Virus record (IMG/VR): IMGVR_UViG_3300042898_001207
Span: 1 to 21,393 of that record
Strand: one strand, 5' to 3'
Length of the DNA stretch: 21,393 nt
From: a virus
Part shown: in pieces, positions 7,573 through 13,311 of the stretch
How the letters are laid out: every line of letters starts with the position of its first letter
Numbering within the stretch: position 1 is the stretch's first letter
Made by a program: the position numbers and the translations under genes
The notes under the pieces: generated by a model
What the model was told of the DNA's origin: nothing
Seen by the model: the letters and a program-made list of their open reading frames with translations, nothing else
Databases searched by the model: none

Positions 7573-7822
7573 GTGTTTCTCCTTGTGTTGTCAGTTGATT
7601 ATTCCAAGCAGCCACCAGCAATGTGGCGTTGTATGGAACAGGGGTCACGGCAGACACAAACAGGCCCTTGCCGCGCTGCTTGCGTCCCCATGCGTCTTGG
7701 GCATTGGTGTTGATCAATTCCTTGCGTTTAACAGCGTTGTAGATCTTGGTGCGCGGGAAGCCGCCATCAATCAGCTCTTCCATCGTGCGCGGCTCTTGGC
7801 AGAAGTCTTGGAGTTCGGTCAT
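7565..7822 (-). CDS. Putative helix-turn-helix protein
   Basis: 85 residues from MTELQDF. This start is preferred to an in-frame ATG at 7834 because ATG 7822 overlaps the upstream TGA (ATGA). Residues about 10-50 suggest a winged-helix or HTH fold: MEELIDGGFPRTKIYNAV is a helix-turn-helix-like segment, and the basic RKQRGKGLFVSA segment could be a wing. This architecture is similar in outline to the last gene of the same chain. Likely a small regulator. Confidence 0.7.
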   Translation of the reverse strand: MTELQDFCQEPRTMEELIDGGFPRTKIYNAVKRKELINTNAQDAWGRKQRGKGLFVSAVTPVPYNATLLVAAWNNQLTTQGETHV

Positions 7823-7905
7823 GATGACCACCATGCCACAAGCAGGACCGCAAAGCCGATACCGATGGCGATGGCCGCCAGCGTGTCAAGAAACTTCTCA
7901 CTCAT
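7819..7905 (-). CDS. 28-residue single-span membrane microprotein
   Basis: MSEKFLDTLA begins a protein whose residues 9-26 are hydrophobic (about 18 residues, ending VAWWSS). The start region has three consecutive ATGs (7911, 7908, 7905); the third has the best spacing from the AGGAGA ribosome-binding site. The start lies inside the end of the upstream gene and the stop overlaps the next start (ATGA). Function unknown; the Trp pair at the membrane boundary is typical of interfacial anchoring. Confidence 0.65.
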   Translation of the reverse strand: MSEKFLDTLAAIAIGIGFAVLLVAWWSS

Positions 7906-8047
7906 CATCATTCTCCTCTTCGCACAGCTCGCAGCCAGGGTGATCTGGATCGCGGCAATCATGGTGGCTGGCAAGGTTGGCCTGATACCGGCGGCGGTAA
8001 AAGTCTTCTGCTCTCATGTAGTCAAGATCTGCTTCGTCGAGTTGCAT
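7898..8047 (-). CDS. 49-residue acidic Cys/His-containing protein
   Basis: Begins MQLDEADLDY and ends EEENDDE, so it is strongly acidic at both ends. AAGGAG lies 7 bases before the ATG. Residues 28-42 contain H-H-D-C, then H-x2-C-x2-C, a spacing that could form a small zinc site. It overlaps the next gene by 8 bases. Acidic small phage proteins sometimes mimic DNA or bind host factors, but nothing here proves that. Confidence 0.7.
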   Translation of the reverse strand: MQLDEADLDYMRAEDFYRRRYQANLASHHDCRDPDHPGCELCEEENDDE

Positions 8048-8089
8048 GGTGTTCTCCTTAAAGTTGGGGCCGAAGCCCCTTGGGTTGGA

Positions 8090-8389
8090 TTAGGCGCGGA
8101 TGGCAGCAAAACCGCCGCGATCAAAAAACACTTTGTAAGTGGCTTGATCAGCAGCTGCTTGAGCGCGAGCATATTTGGCGGCTTCAGAGTAAGAGACAAA
8201 CCAACCGTTGATTGGAAAATTATCATCTTCATACTCATACTCTTCTGGATGAGGAACTGCTGGACCGCGATAAAAAGGATTGCGTGTCCAAGTGTCGTAC
8301 TGGCTAAGAATCCAAGCAGATTGACGGTTATCGGCTCCAACAGCAAATGTGTATTCTTGAACTGCGTCTGACATGGTGGCTAAAGTCAT
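8090..8389 (-). CDS. First gene of the minus-strand block, unknown function
   Basis: 99 residues. CAGGAGA 6 bases before the ATG is a strong ribosome-binding site, and the gene lies about 30 bases downstream of the expected start from the promoter at 8427-8454, so it is probably the most highly expressed gene of the block. The sequence is aromatic and has an acidic patch in the middle (HPEEYEYEDDNF), with a helical region near 70-85 (SEAAKYARAQAAADQA). No family is recognised. First-position acidic phage proteins are often inhibitors of host defence or host polymerase; this is only an idea from position. Confidence 0.75.
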   Translation of the reverse strand: MTLATMSDAVQEYTFAVGADNRQSAWILSQYDTWTRNPFYRGPAVPHPEEYEYEDDNFPINGWFVSYSEAAKYARAQAAADQATYKVFFDRGGFAAIRA

Positions 8390-8426
8390 TTTGTATCTCC
8401 TGAGAAGTTAAGTAATTGAGGACTTG

Positions 8427-8454
8427 ATAATAACACTCTTGCACAACTCGTCAA
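8427..8454 (-). promoter_or_regulatory. Strong sigma70-type promoter for the minus-strand block
   Basis: On the minus strand, TTGACG (8454-8449) and TATTAT (8432-8427) are separated by 16 bases. Both boxes match the sigma70 consensus at five of six positions. It points at the gene starting at 8389, and no other clear promoter lies before that gene. Confidence 0.75.
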
Positions 8455-8509
8455 CAACTATTATTTAATCCCCACAAACTTGTCGGGTATTCATCCCCTA
8501 CAATCTGCT

Positions 8510-8530
8510 TGCTGGTTTTCTCCGCCAGCA
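8510..8530 (+). repeat. Hairpin, 6-base arms
   Basis: TGCTGG (8510-8515) and CCAGCA (8525-8530) are perfect inverted arms with a 9-base loop, immediately upstream of the terminator hairpin. Confidence 0.6.
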
Positions 8531-8539
8531 GTTGCCTTC

Positions 8540-8569
8540 GGGGGTTGGCGTGAGTCAGCCCCCTTTTTT
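8540..8569 (+). terminator. Intrinsic terminator in the divergent control region
   Basis: GGGGG (8540-8544) pairs with CCCCC (8559-8563), extended by TTG/CAG with one G-T wobble, giving an 8-pair stem; TTTTTT follows at 8564-8569. It would end plus-strand transcripts made upstream of the early plus promoter. No annotated gene precedes it on this strand, so it either insulates the promoter or ends a short RNA. Confidence 0.75.
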
Positions 8570-8579
8570 CACTGTACAC

Positions 8580-8609
8580 TTGACCATCTTCACAAAACAT
8601 GGTTAACAT
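8580..8609 (+). promoter_or_regulatory. Probable promoter of the plus early/replication genes
   Basis: TTGACC (8580-8585) and TAACAT (8604-8609) are 18 bases apart. Transcription would begin near 8616-8617, at the A of ATG 8617, giving a leaderless mRNA. The -10 box is weak, which fits regulated expression. Confidence 0.5.
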
Positions 8610-8619
8610 TCTAAACATG
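8598..8619. promoter_or_regulatory. Dyad overlapping the -10 box, candidate operator
   Basis: CATGGTTA (8598-8605) and TAAACATG (8612-8619) are inverted at 7 of 8 positions around a 6-base centre. The dyad spans the -10 box and the start codon of the HTH gene, a position fit for autorepression. Confidence 0.45.
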
Positions 8620-8853
8620 AAAGTCTCACAACAAGCAATCCACGACATCAAGTACAAGGCCGAATCGGCTGGGTACAAGATGTCGGACGTCTGCCGAGTC
8701 GCAGAGATTGATCAAGCTCAAGTCTCGCGCTGGCTTAACGGCATCACAGAGCCACTCTACGGCAGCGTCATCAAGCTGGACCAAGCCGCAGATGCACTCA
8801 TCTCAGCGCGTCTGAAGGTCATCAATCAAGCCATGGAAGATGCCGTCAAATGA
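8617..8853 (+). CDS. Cro/CI-like helix-turn-helix regulator
   Basis: 78 residues from ATG 8617 (MKVSQQAIHD). An in-frame ATG at 8599 would add six residues. Neither has a ribosome-binding site, and the predicted transcription start falls at 8617, so a leaderless message is likely, as for lambda CI from its maintenance promoter. Residues about 21-42 form a Cro/CI-type HTH: KMSDVCRVAEIDQAQVSRWL, where the helix with QAQVSRWL is the recognition helix. The C-terminus is a helix. The stop overlaps the next start (ATGA). It stands at the head of the replication genes next to divergent promoters, so it probably switches between the two transcription units. Confidence 0.8.
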   Translation: MKVSQQAIHDIKYKAESAGYKMSDVCRVAEIDQAQVSRWLNGITEPLYGSVIKLDQAADALISARLKVINQAMEDAVK

Positions 8854-9323
8854 TCCGCACCATAGGTATTGATTGCGGATTAAATGGCGCAATAGCGGTC
8901 TTGGATGACGGCAAACTGGTTGCCGTACACGATATGCCTACGCTGACGGTTGACATCAACAAGAAGACCAAGCGGCAGGTTTCACCAAATTTGCTGGCTA
9001 TTGTGATTGAGTCTATTAAGCCAAATTACGCCATTGTGGAGCGCCCAGCAGCGCGGCCAGGTCAAGGTGTGACGGCCATGTTTGGCTTTGGCCGCAGCCT
9101 TGGAGTCGTTGAGGGTGTGCTGGCCGGACTCAATGTGCCTGTGACCTATGTTGCACCAGCGACATGGACAAAGGCGATGGGCAAGGCCGCAGGCAAGGAC
9201 GCCTCTAGGCAGCGTGCCATTGAATTGTTTCCATCAATGGCTGATAGCTTTAAACGAGCCAAGGACGAAGGCAGGGCCGAGGCAGCATTAATTGGAACAT
9301 GGGGAATAAAAAATGCAAATTGA
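8850..9323 (+). CDS. RuvC-like Holliday-junction resolvase
   Basis: 157 residues. It has the RuvC/RNase H-type fold signature: IGIDCGLNGAIAVLD with catalytic D8, then YAIVERP with E64, then FGFGRSLGVVEGVL, YVAPATWTKAMG, and near the C-terminus K-D-E-G-R-A-E-A, where D139 or E140 together with E144 would complete the metal site. Length fits phage RuvC-like enzymes. It cuts four-way junctions that arise in replication or recombination and clears branched DNA before packaging. The start is fixed by ATGA overlap with the regulator. The last 11 bases overlap the HNH gene and the AT-rich composition begins there, so the natural C-terminus may have been altered by the insertion. Confidence 0.9.
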   Translation: MIRTIGIDCGLNGAIAVLDDGKLVAVHDMPTLTVDINKKTKRQVSPNLLAIVIESIKPNYAIVERPAARPGQGVTAMFGFGRSLGVVEGVLAGLNVPVTYVAPATWTKAMGKAAGKDASRQRAIELFPSMADSFKRAKDEGRAEAALIGTWGIKNAN

Positions 9324-9816
9324 TCAAATGAAAAGAAGTGTTGCAAAGAGATTGCAAAAATATTCAGCACGCAACCATGACACTGGATGCCTTGAATGGC
9401 ATGGCTATAAAGATGTTTATGGTTATGGTGTTTTGCTTGTTTCTATTGACGGCGTAAAGAAAAACAAAAAAGCACATCGCCTGTCTTTTGAACAAGCATA
9501 TGGAGACATCGGAGAAGGCAAACTTGTTTGCCACAAATGCGATGTAAGAAATTGCATTGAGCCTAAGCATCTGTATTTAGGTACTGCCGCTGACAACAAC
9601 AAGGACATGATGCTTAAAGGCAGATACAGGCCAGGAAAACATGACAACAACGGCGAAAAAAATCCAAACGCTAAATTGACAAAGAAGCAAGTTGATTCAA
9701 TAAAAGTTCTTTTCAAGTATGGAATAACGCAAAAACAAATTGCGAATAGTCTTTCAATGCATAAGTCATCCATTCAACGCATTGCGACAGGAAAGAATTG
9801 GGTTCACCATGCATGA
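9313..9816 (+). CDS. HNH homing endonuclease with C-terminal HTH
   Basis: 167 residues. The HNH_3-type core has C26 (GCLEWHG), H55 in KKAHRLS, C73-H74-x-C76, N80-C81 in VRNCIEPKHL, H86, and the following LGTAADN and KDMM, typical of phage homing endonucleases. Residues about 137-162 (GITQKQIANSLSMHKSSI) form a helix-turn-helix that would set DNA specificity. The gene is clearly more AT-rich than its neighbours, a sign of recent mobility. It starts inside the end of the RuvC-like gene, with GGGGAATAAAAA before the ATG, and its stop overlaps the next start. It probably cuts cognate phage DNA lacking the insertion. No intron is evident, so it is free-standing. Confidence 0.92.
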   Translation: MQIDQMKRSVAKRLQKYSARNHDTGCLEWHGYKDVYGYGVLLVSIDGVKKNKKAHRLSFEQAYGDIGEGKLVCHKCDVRNCIEPKHLYLGTAADNNKDMMLKGRYRPGKHDNNGEKNPNAKLTKKQVDSIKVLFKYGITQKQIANSLSMHKSSIQRIATGKNWVHHA

Positions 9817-10018
9817 TCAAGAACGCGCCACTATGCGTGAGCACATCATATGGCTCGGTACAGAGCTGGAACGCCAACGCAAGCTCAACCAGCAGCACAT
9901 CGTCTTCTTAAAGCGCCTGCTGGACCCCGAAGACTTGGGGCACGCAGCCAGCAACGAGGTGCGAAAGATTGCCTATGTCCTGCTCATCAACAACAACATC
10001 AATGAAGACCAAGAATGA
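9809..10018 (+). CDS. Small helical protein, unknown function
   Basis: 69 residues from MHDQERATM; an upstream in-frame extension into the HNH gene is rejected. Residues about 8-36 (MREHIIWLGTELERQRKLNQ) form a charged amphipathic helix, possibly coiled coil. Both ends overlap neighbouring genes (8 and 4 bases). The ribosome-binding site is weak, fitting coupled translation. It lies between the homing endonuclease and the nuclease gene. No family recognised. Confidence 0.7.
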   Translation: MHDQERATMREHIIWLGTELERQRKLNQQHIVFLKRLLDPEDLGHAASNEVRKIAYVLLINNNINEDQE

Positions 10019-11124
10019 AACAACTCAAACTGCGGCCATCCTCTGCCTCTCGCTGGATCGCCTGCCCAGCCTCTGCGCGGCTCTCAACGCTTGTGCCCTA
10101 CCAAGAGAGTGGGGAGGCCGCCAAGATTGGCACAGCCATTCACGCGCTGGCAGAAACCTGCTTTCAGCTTGACACCGACCCGATGAAGTTTGTCGGCCAG
10201 CAGGTCGAGGGCATCACCATGACAGAGGAAAACTGCGAGTTCGCCTTGGAGCACCTGCAAGCCATTTGGGCCATTCAGGACGAGCTGGGGCACGTCAAGG
10301 TGGAGCAGTTGTTCAAGCTGTACGACACACCCCAATTCAGCCTGCAAGGTACGGCCGATGTGGTTGGCTGGTCCATCACCAAAGAGAAACTCACCATCGC
10401 GGATCTGAAGACAGGGCGCGGTTATGTGGACGCTGACTCTGAACAGATGAAGATCTACGCCTTGGGCGCCATGAAGGCCAACAATTTGCGGGTCAAGGAA
10501 GTCGAGTTCCAGATCATCCAGCCGCACCATGGCGACAAACGCATCCACCGCATGAGTGCTGACGAGCTGGGCGTGTGGGAGACGCAGGTCATGTTGCCCG
10601 CCATTGAAGATGCTGTGAGTGACGCGCCCAGGTTTGCGCCATCAGAGTCGGCCTGTCAGTGGTGTCCCGCCAAGACTATTTGCAGTGCACAGAAGGCTTC
10701 ATTTGACGTGGTGGCGGCACAGCCAGACATCACAGCGCTCAAGAAAGATGACGTCAAACAAGTGATGTTGTCTCTCACACCGCAGCAGATCAGCGACATC
10801 TTGGACCGCGCACCGATGGTGGAGAAGTTTATTGACGCAGTGCGTGATCACGCATTGGCCGCCATGGAAAAGGACGGCATGGTCGTGCCTGGCTGGCAGT
10901 TGCAACCCAAACGCGCCAGCCGTAAGTGGCTTGATGAAGCCAATGCGCGTGCCGAATTGATCGCTGCGGGTTTATCCGATGTCGACATATTTGAATCAAA
11001 CCTAATTACTCCAGCGGCGGCAGAGAAACTGCTTCCAAAGGATCAAAGAGTTATCTTGGACGATCTCACGGCCAAGGTATCAAGTGGCTTGACGCTTGCG
11101 AGAGATCGCGGCTTGAGTCAATAA
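10015..11124 (+). CDS. Cas4/RecB-like PD-(D/E)XK nuclease (DUF2800-type)
   Basis: 369 residues. The opening RPSSASRWIACPAS with C17, then GTAIHALAE with H43, then LQGTADVVGW with D115, then IADLKTG with D130 and K132, and Q144 in SEQMKIYALGA give the PD-(D/E)XK nuclease series. C214-x2-C217-x5-C223 (CQWCPAKTIC) with C17 forms the four-Cys pattern of the Fe-S cluster in Cas4/AddB-type nucleases. I assign it to the DUF2800-like phage family from memory of its opening and core motifs. It probably trims double-stranded ends to make single strands for recombination, together with the SSB-like protein encoded next. The start is fixed by ATGA overlap with the previous gene. Confidence 0.85.
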   Translation: MKQLKLRPSSASRWIACPASARLSTLVPYQESGEAAKIGTAIHALAETCFQLDTDPMKFVGQQVEGITMTEENCEFALEHLQAIWAIQDELGHVKVEQLFKLYDTPQFSLQGTADVVGWSITKEKLTIADLKTGRGYVDADSEQMKIYALGAMKANNLRVKEVEFQIIQPHHGDKRIHRMSADELGVWETQVMLPAIEDAVSDAPRFAPSESACQWCPAKTICSAQKASFDVVAAQPDITALKKDDVKQVMLSLTPQQISDILDRAPMVEKFIDAVRDHALAAMEKDGMVVPGWQLQPKRASRKWLDEANARAELIAAGLSDVDIFESNLITPAAAEKLLPKDQRVILDDLTAKVSSGLTLARDRGLSQ

Positions 11125-11159
11125 TCACAACCCCTGTAACTTTTAAAGGCAAACGCAAA

Positions 11160-11753
11160 ATGCTAAATCTCTCTTCTGCTGGCGGCTCTGGTAACTACAT
11201 CCGCTTCTCCCCCCAAGCCAACGCTTGGACCAACAACCTCGGCGAGGAAATCCAACTCAAGAAGGTGGTGTTCGACATCGACGCAGTACAAACAGGCTGG
11301 CTCCTCTTGGGTGTCGGTGTTCGCGAATGGAATGCTGACGCCGAGCTTGGCCGTAAAGGTCCACAGCCATCGCCAGAATTCAAGCGCGGCTTCATCGTCA
11401 AGTTCTACAACAAGGAGATCGGCACAGTCGAGTGGTCTTCTAACGGTGTCGGCCCCAACATGGGCCTTGAGCAGATGTACACGGCCTGCGCGGCACAGCG
11501 TGCAGCCAACCCTGGAAAGATGCCAGTGCTTGAGTACACCGGCTCAAAGCTGGAGAAGATCGGCAAGGGCACGACACGCATCCCGGCATTCAATCTGGTG
11601 TCGTGGATTGACAAGCCTGCCGGTATGGACCAGTCAGATGCCGAGTTCGTGGCACAGGCTGCGGCGCCAGCTCCTGCGCCGTTTGTTGCACCTGTACAGA
11701 AGCCAACGCCTGCGGCGGCTGCTGTGGCCGCCAGTGAAGACGAAATGTTTTAA
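11160..11753 (+). CDS. SSB-like single-strand DNA-binding protein
   Basis: 197 residues, starting 35 bases after the nuclease gene. The first 155 residues have the mixed strands and aromatic residues of an OB-type binder (GNYIRFSPQANAW, then FKRGFIVKFYNKEIGTVEW). A flexible Ala/Pro linker (about 163-190) follows, then the acidic tail SEDEMF ending in Phe. Acidic tails ending in an aromatic residue are the interaction tip of bacterial SSB and T7 gp2.5, which recruit other replication proteins. The position beside nuclease and primase genes agrees. The OB fold itself is inferred and not seen as a clear motif. Confidence 0.75.
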   Translation: MLNLSSAGGSGNYIRFSPQANAWTNNLGEEIQLKKVVFDIDAVQTGWLLLGVGVREWNADAELGRKGPQPSPEFKRGFIVKFYNKEIGTVEWSSNGVGPNMGLEQMYTACAAQRAANPGKMPVLEYTGSKLEKIGKGTTRIPAFNLVSWIDKPAGMDQSDAEFVAQAAAPAPAPFVAPVQKPTPAAAAVAASEDEMF

Positions 11754-11769
11754 CTGACATCAGTCAAGT

Positions 11770-11799
11770 GCCGAGGTGTGACAGCCTCGGCTTTTTTTT
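11770..11799 (+). terminator. Perfect intrinsic terminator
   Basis: GCCGAGG (11770-11776) and CCTCGGC (11785-11791) form a 7-pair perfect stem with an 8-base loop, followed by eight T at 11792-11799. It should end or strongly reduce transcription after the SSB-like gene. Confidence 0.92.
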
Positions 11800-11817
11800 C
11801 CTCATAAAAAACACAAC

Positions 11818-13311
11818 ATGAAATATCTATCACTTTGCAGTGGTATTGAGGCGGCAACAGTGGCATGGCATCCCCTTGGCTGGGAGGCTGTGGCCTATTC
11901 GGAGATCGAGAGATTCCCATCAGAGGTGCTGGCACATCACTATCCATCAACGCCAAACCTTGGCGACATGACGAAATTTAAGGAGTGGAATCTTGAGCAA
12001 TCAATTGGACTTCTGGTCGGAGGAACCCCCTGTCAGTCATTCTCAGTCGCAGGACTCAGAAAAGGATTGGATGACCCTCGTGGCAACCTCATGCTTACCT
12101 ATCTTGCCATTGCTGACAAATACAAACCCCAGTGGATTGTTTGGGAAAACGTCCCTGGTGTCCTGTCATCTAACGGAGGAAAAGATTTTGGAGTCTTCCT
12201 CGGGGCGTTGGGCGAACTCGGGTATGGGTTCGCCTACAGGGTTCTTGACGCTCAGTACTTCGGAGTGGCCCAAAGACGCCGCCGTGTGTTCGTTGTCGGA
12301 TACCTTGGAGACTGGCGACCTGCCGCAGCGGTTCTTTTTGAGCGCTACAGCCTGTCAGGGCATCCTGCGCCGAGCAGAGAAAAGAGGGAAGAAGTTGCCG
12401 GAACAATTGCAGCACGCTTTGGCATCAGTCGTAACAACCACGAAGAATGCGTAACATCAAGAGCAAAAGGTTTTTACGAATCTGGTTTTGCCCAATATCA
12501 ACAAGCAAATGTAGGTGGAACAATTAAGGCATCTGGTGGCGTTTTAGGTGGCGGTAGTGAAACTTTTTTAACGCAACCATCTTATGGCATACCAGGCAAT
12601 TGGATTGGACGCAAACCTGAGAACGGCGGCAATGCCACAGAGCCAATGTATGACATTGCGCCATGTCTCACAAAGACTGATCAGCATGGTGTGGCGCAAC
12701 CTATCGCATTCACTACTGAGCAAACGCCAAAGTACAACCATGATCAGGCGCTGACGCTGACAAAATCAGAATCAAAACACAATCAATGCGTGGCTGCGCC
12801 AATCGCATTCAGCGGATGTGATGACGGGATGGATACGCAAATCAATGTAACGCCAACCATGCGCGTTGCCGGTAATGCACAAGGTAATTTGGCGGTGGCA
12901 GTCGGCACTGATCTATACAACGGCGCAATCACAGGCGATGTGGCGGCAACCATGAGCACCGCTGGAAGCACATCATCAAAAACTGGCCCAACAGTTATGC
13001 AGCCAATGCCATTTGGCGTATCTGAAAAGCCTGATGTTGGTCATTGTCTGCGTTCTGGAGCTAGCAAAGCAGACAAACATGAAAGCACAACCTATGTAGC
13101 GCAATCCATGGCAGTACGCAGACTCACCCCTGTTGAATGCGAGCGCCTGCAAGGCTTCCCTGACAGCTACACAGACATCAAATCAAAGAACAAGCCAACG
13201 CCTGACGGCCCGCGCTACAAGGCATTGGGCAACAGCATGGCAGTGCCTGTCATGGCATGGATTGGGCAACGCATCGAACAAGTTGAGGCAATATGCAAGC
13301 AGAACAAATAG
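11818..13311 (+). CDS. DNA cytosine-5 methyltransferase (Dcm-type)
   Basis: 497 residues with the C5-methyltransferase motifs in order: motif I LCSGIEAATVAW (6-17), motif IV GGTPCQSF with catalytic C72, motif VI ENV (110-112), motif VIII QRRRR (152-156), motif IX RRLTPVECERLQGFP (434-448), motif X YKALGNSM (467-474). It transfers a methyl group from SAM to cytosine C5, most likely masking phage DNA from host restriction. Residues about 190-430 are a long target-recognition region with degenerate repeats (PIAF twice, PMPF once, and recurrent short L-T or T-M units). The start lies just after a strong terminator, has no clear ribosome-binding site and no visible promoter. A second gene lies in the +1 frame inside it. 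Confidence 0.93.
   Translation: MKYLSLCSGIEAATVAWHPLGWEAVAYSEIERFPSEVLAHHYPSTPNLGDMTKFKEWNLEQSIGLLVGGTPCQSFSVAGLRKGLDDPRGNLMLTYLAIADKYKPQWIVWENVPGVLSSNGGKDFGVFLGALGELGYGFAYRVLDAQYFGVAQRRRRVFVVGYLGDWRPAAAVLFERYSLSGHPAPSREKREEVAGTIAARFGISRNNHEECVTSRAKGFYESGFAQYQQANVGGTIKASGGVLGGGSETFLTQPSYGIPGNWIGRKPENGGNATEPMYDIAPCLTKTDQHGVAQPIAFTTEQTPKYNHDQALTLTKSESKHNQCVAAPIAFSGCDDGMDTQINVTPTMRVAGNAQGNLAVAVGTDLYNGAITGDVAATMSTAGSTSSKTGPTVMQPMPFGVSEKPDVGHCLRSGASKADKHESTTYVAQSMAVRRLTPVECERLQGFPDSYTDIKSKNKPTPDGPRYKALGNSMAVPVMAWIGQRIEQVEAICKQNK
11993..12454 (+). CDS. Overlapping gene in +1 frame inside the methyltransferase
   Basis: 153 residues, entirely inside the cytosine methyltransferase gene in another frame. 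TTG 11993 is preceded by a perfect AAGGAG (11980-11985) with 7-base spacing, better than the start of the host gene itself. The product opens MSNQLDFWSEEP, has a central W-x-N-S-G-M-G-S-P-T stretch, then EWPKDAAVCSLSDTLETGD, and ends with a likely basic helix, FLSATACQGILRRAEKRG followed by KLPEQLQHAL. I recall similar sequences annotated as separate hypothetical proteins beside Dcm-type phage methyltransferases; this memory could not be checked. The composition in this frame is not that of a random overlap. Function unknown. If it were a shadow, the ribosome-binding site and motif-like tail would be coincidence. Confidence 0.5.
   Translation: MSNQLDFWSEEPPVSHSQSQDSEKDWMTLVATSCLPILPLLTNTNPSGLFGKTSLVSCHLTEEKILESSSGRWANSGMGSPTGFLTLSTSEWPKDAAVCSLSDTLETGDLPQRFFLSATACQGILRRAEKRGKKLPEQLQHALASVVTTTKNA

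Noticed and set aside
7340-8371. 343-codon open frame on the plus strand
   Set aside because: It runs antisense to five consecutive small genes with ribosome-binding sites and coupled overlaps, has no domain, and reads like translated complement of coding DNA.
10084-10548. 154-codon minus-strand frame
   Set aside because: Antisense to the Cas4-like nuclease core; no motif and no start signals.
11750-11763. Short palindrome ACTGA-CA-TCAGT next to the terminator as an operator
   Set aside because: Only 5-base arms; too weak to call beside the terminator stem.
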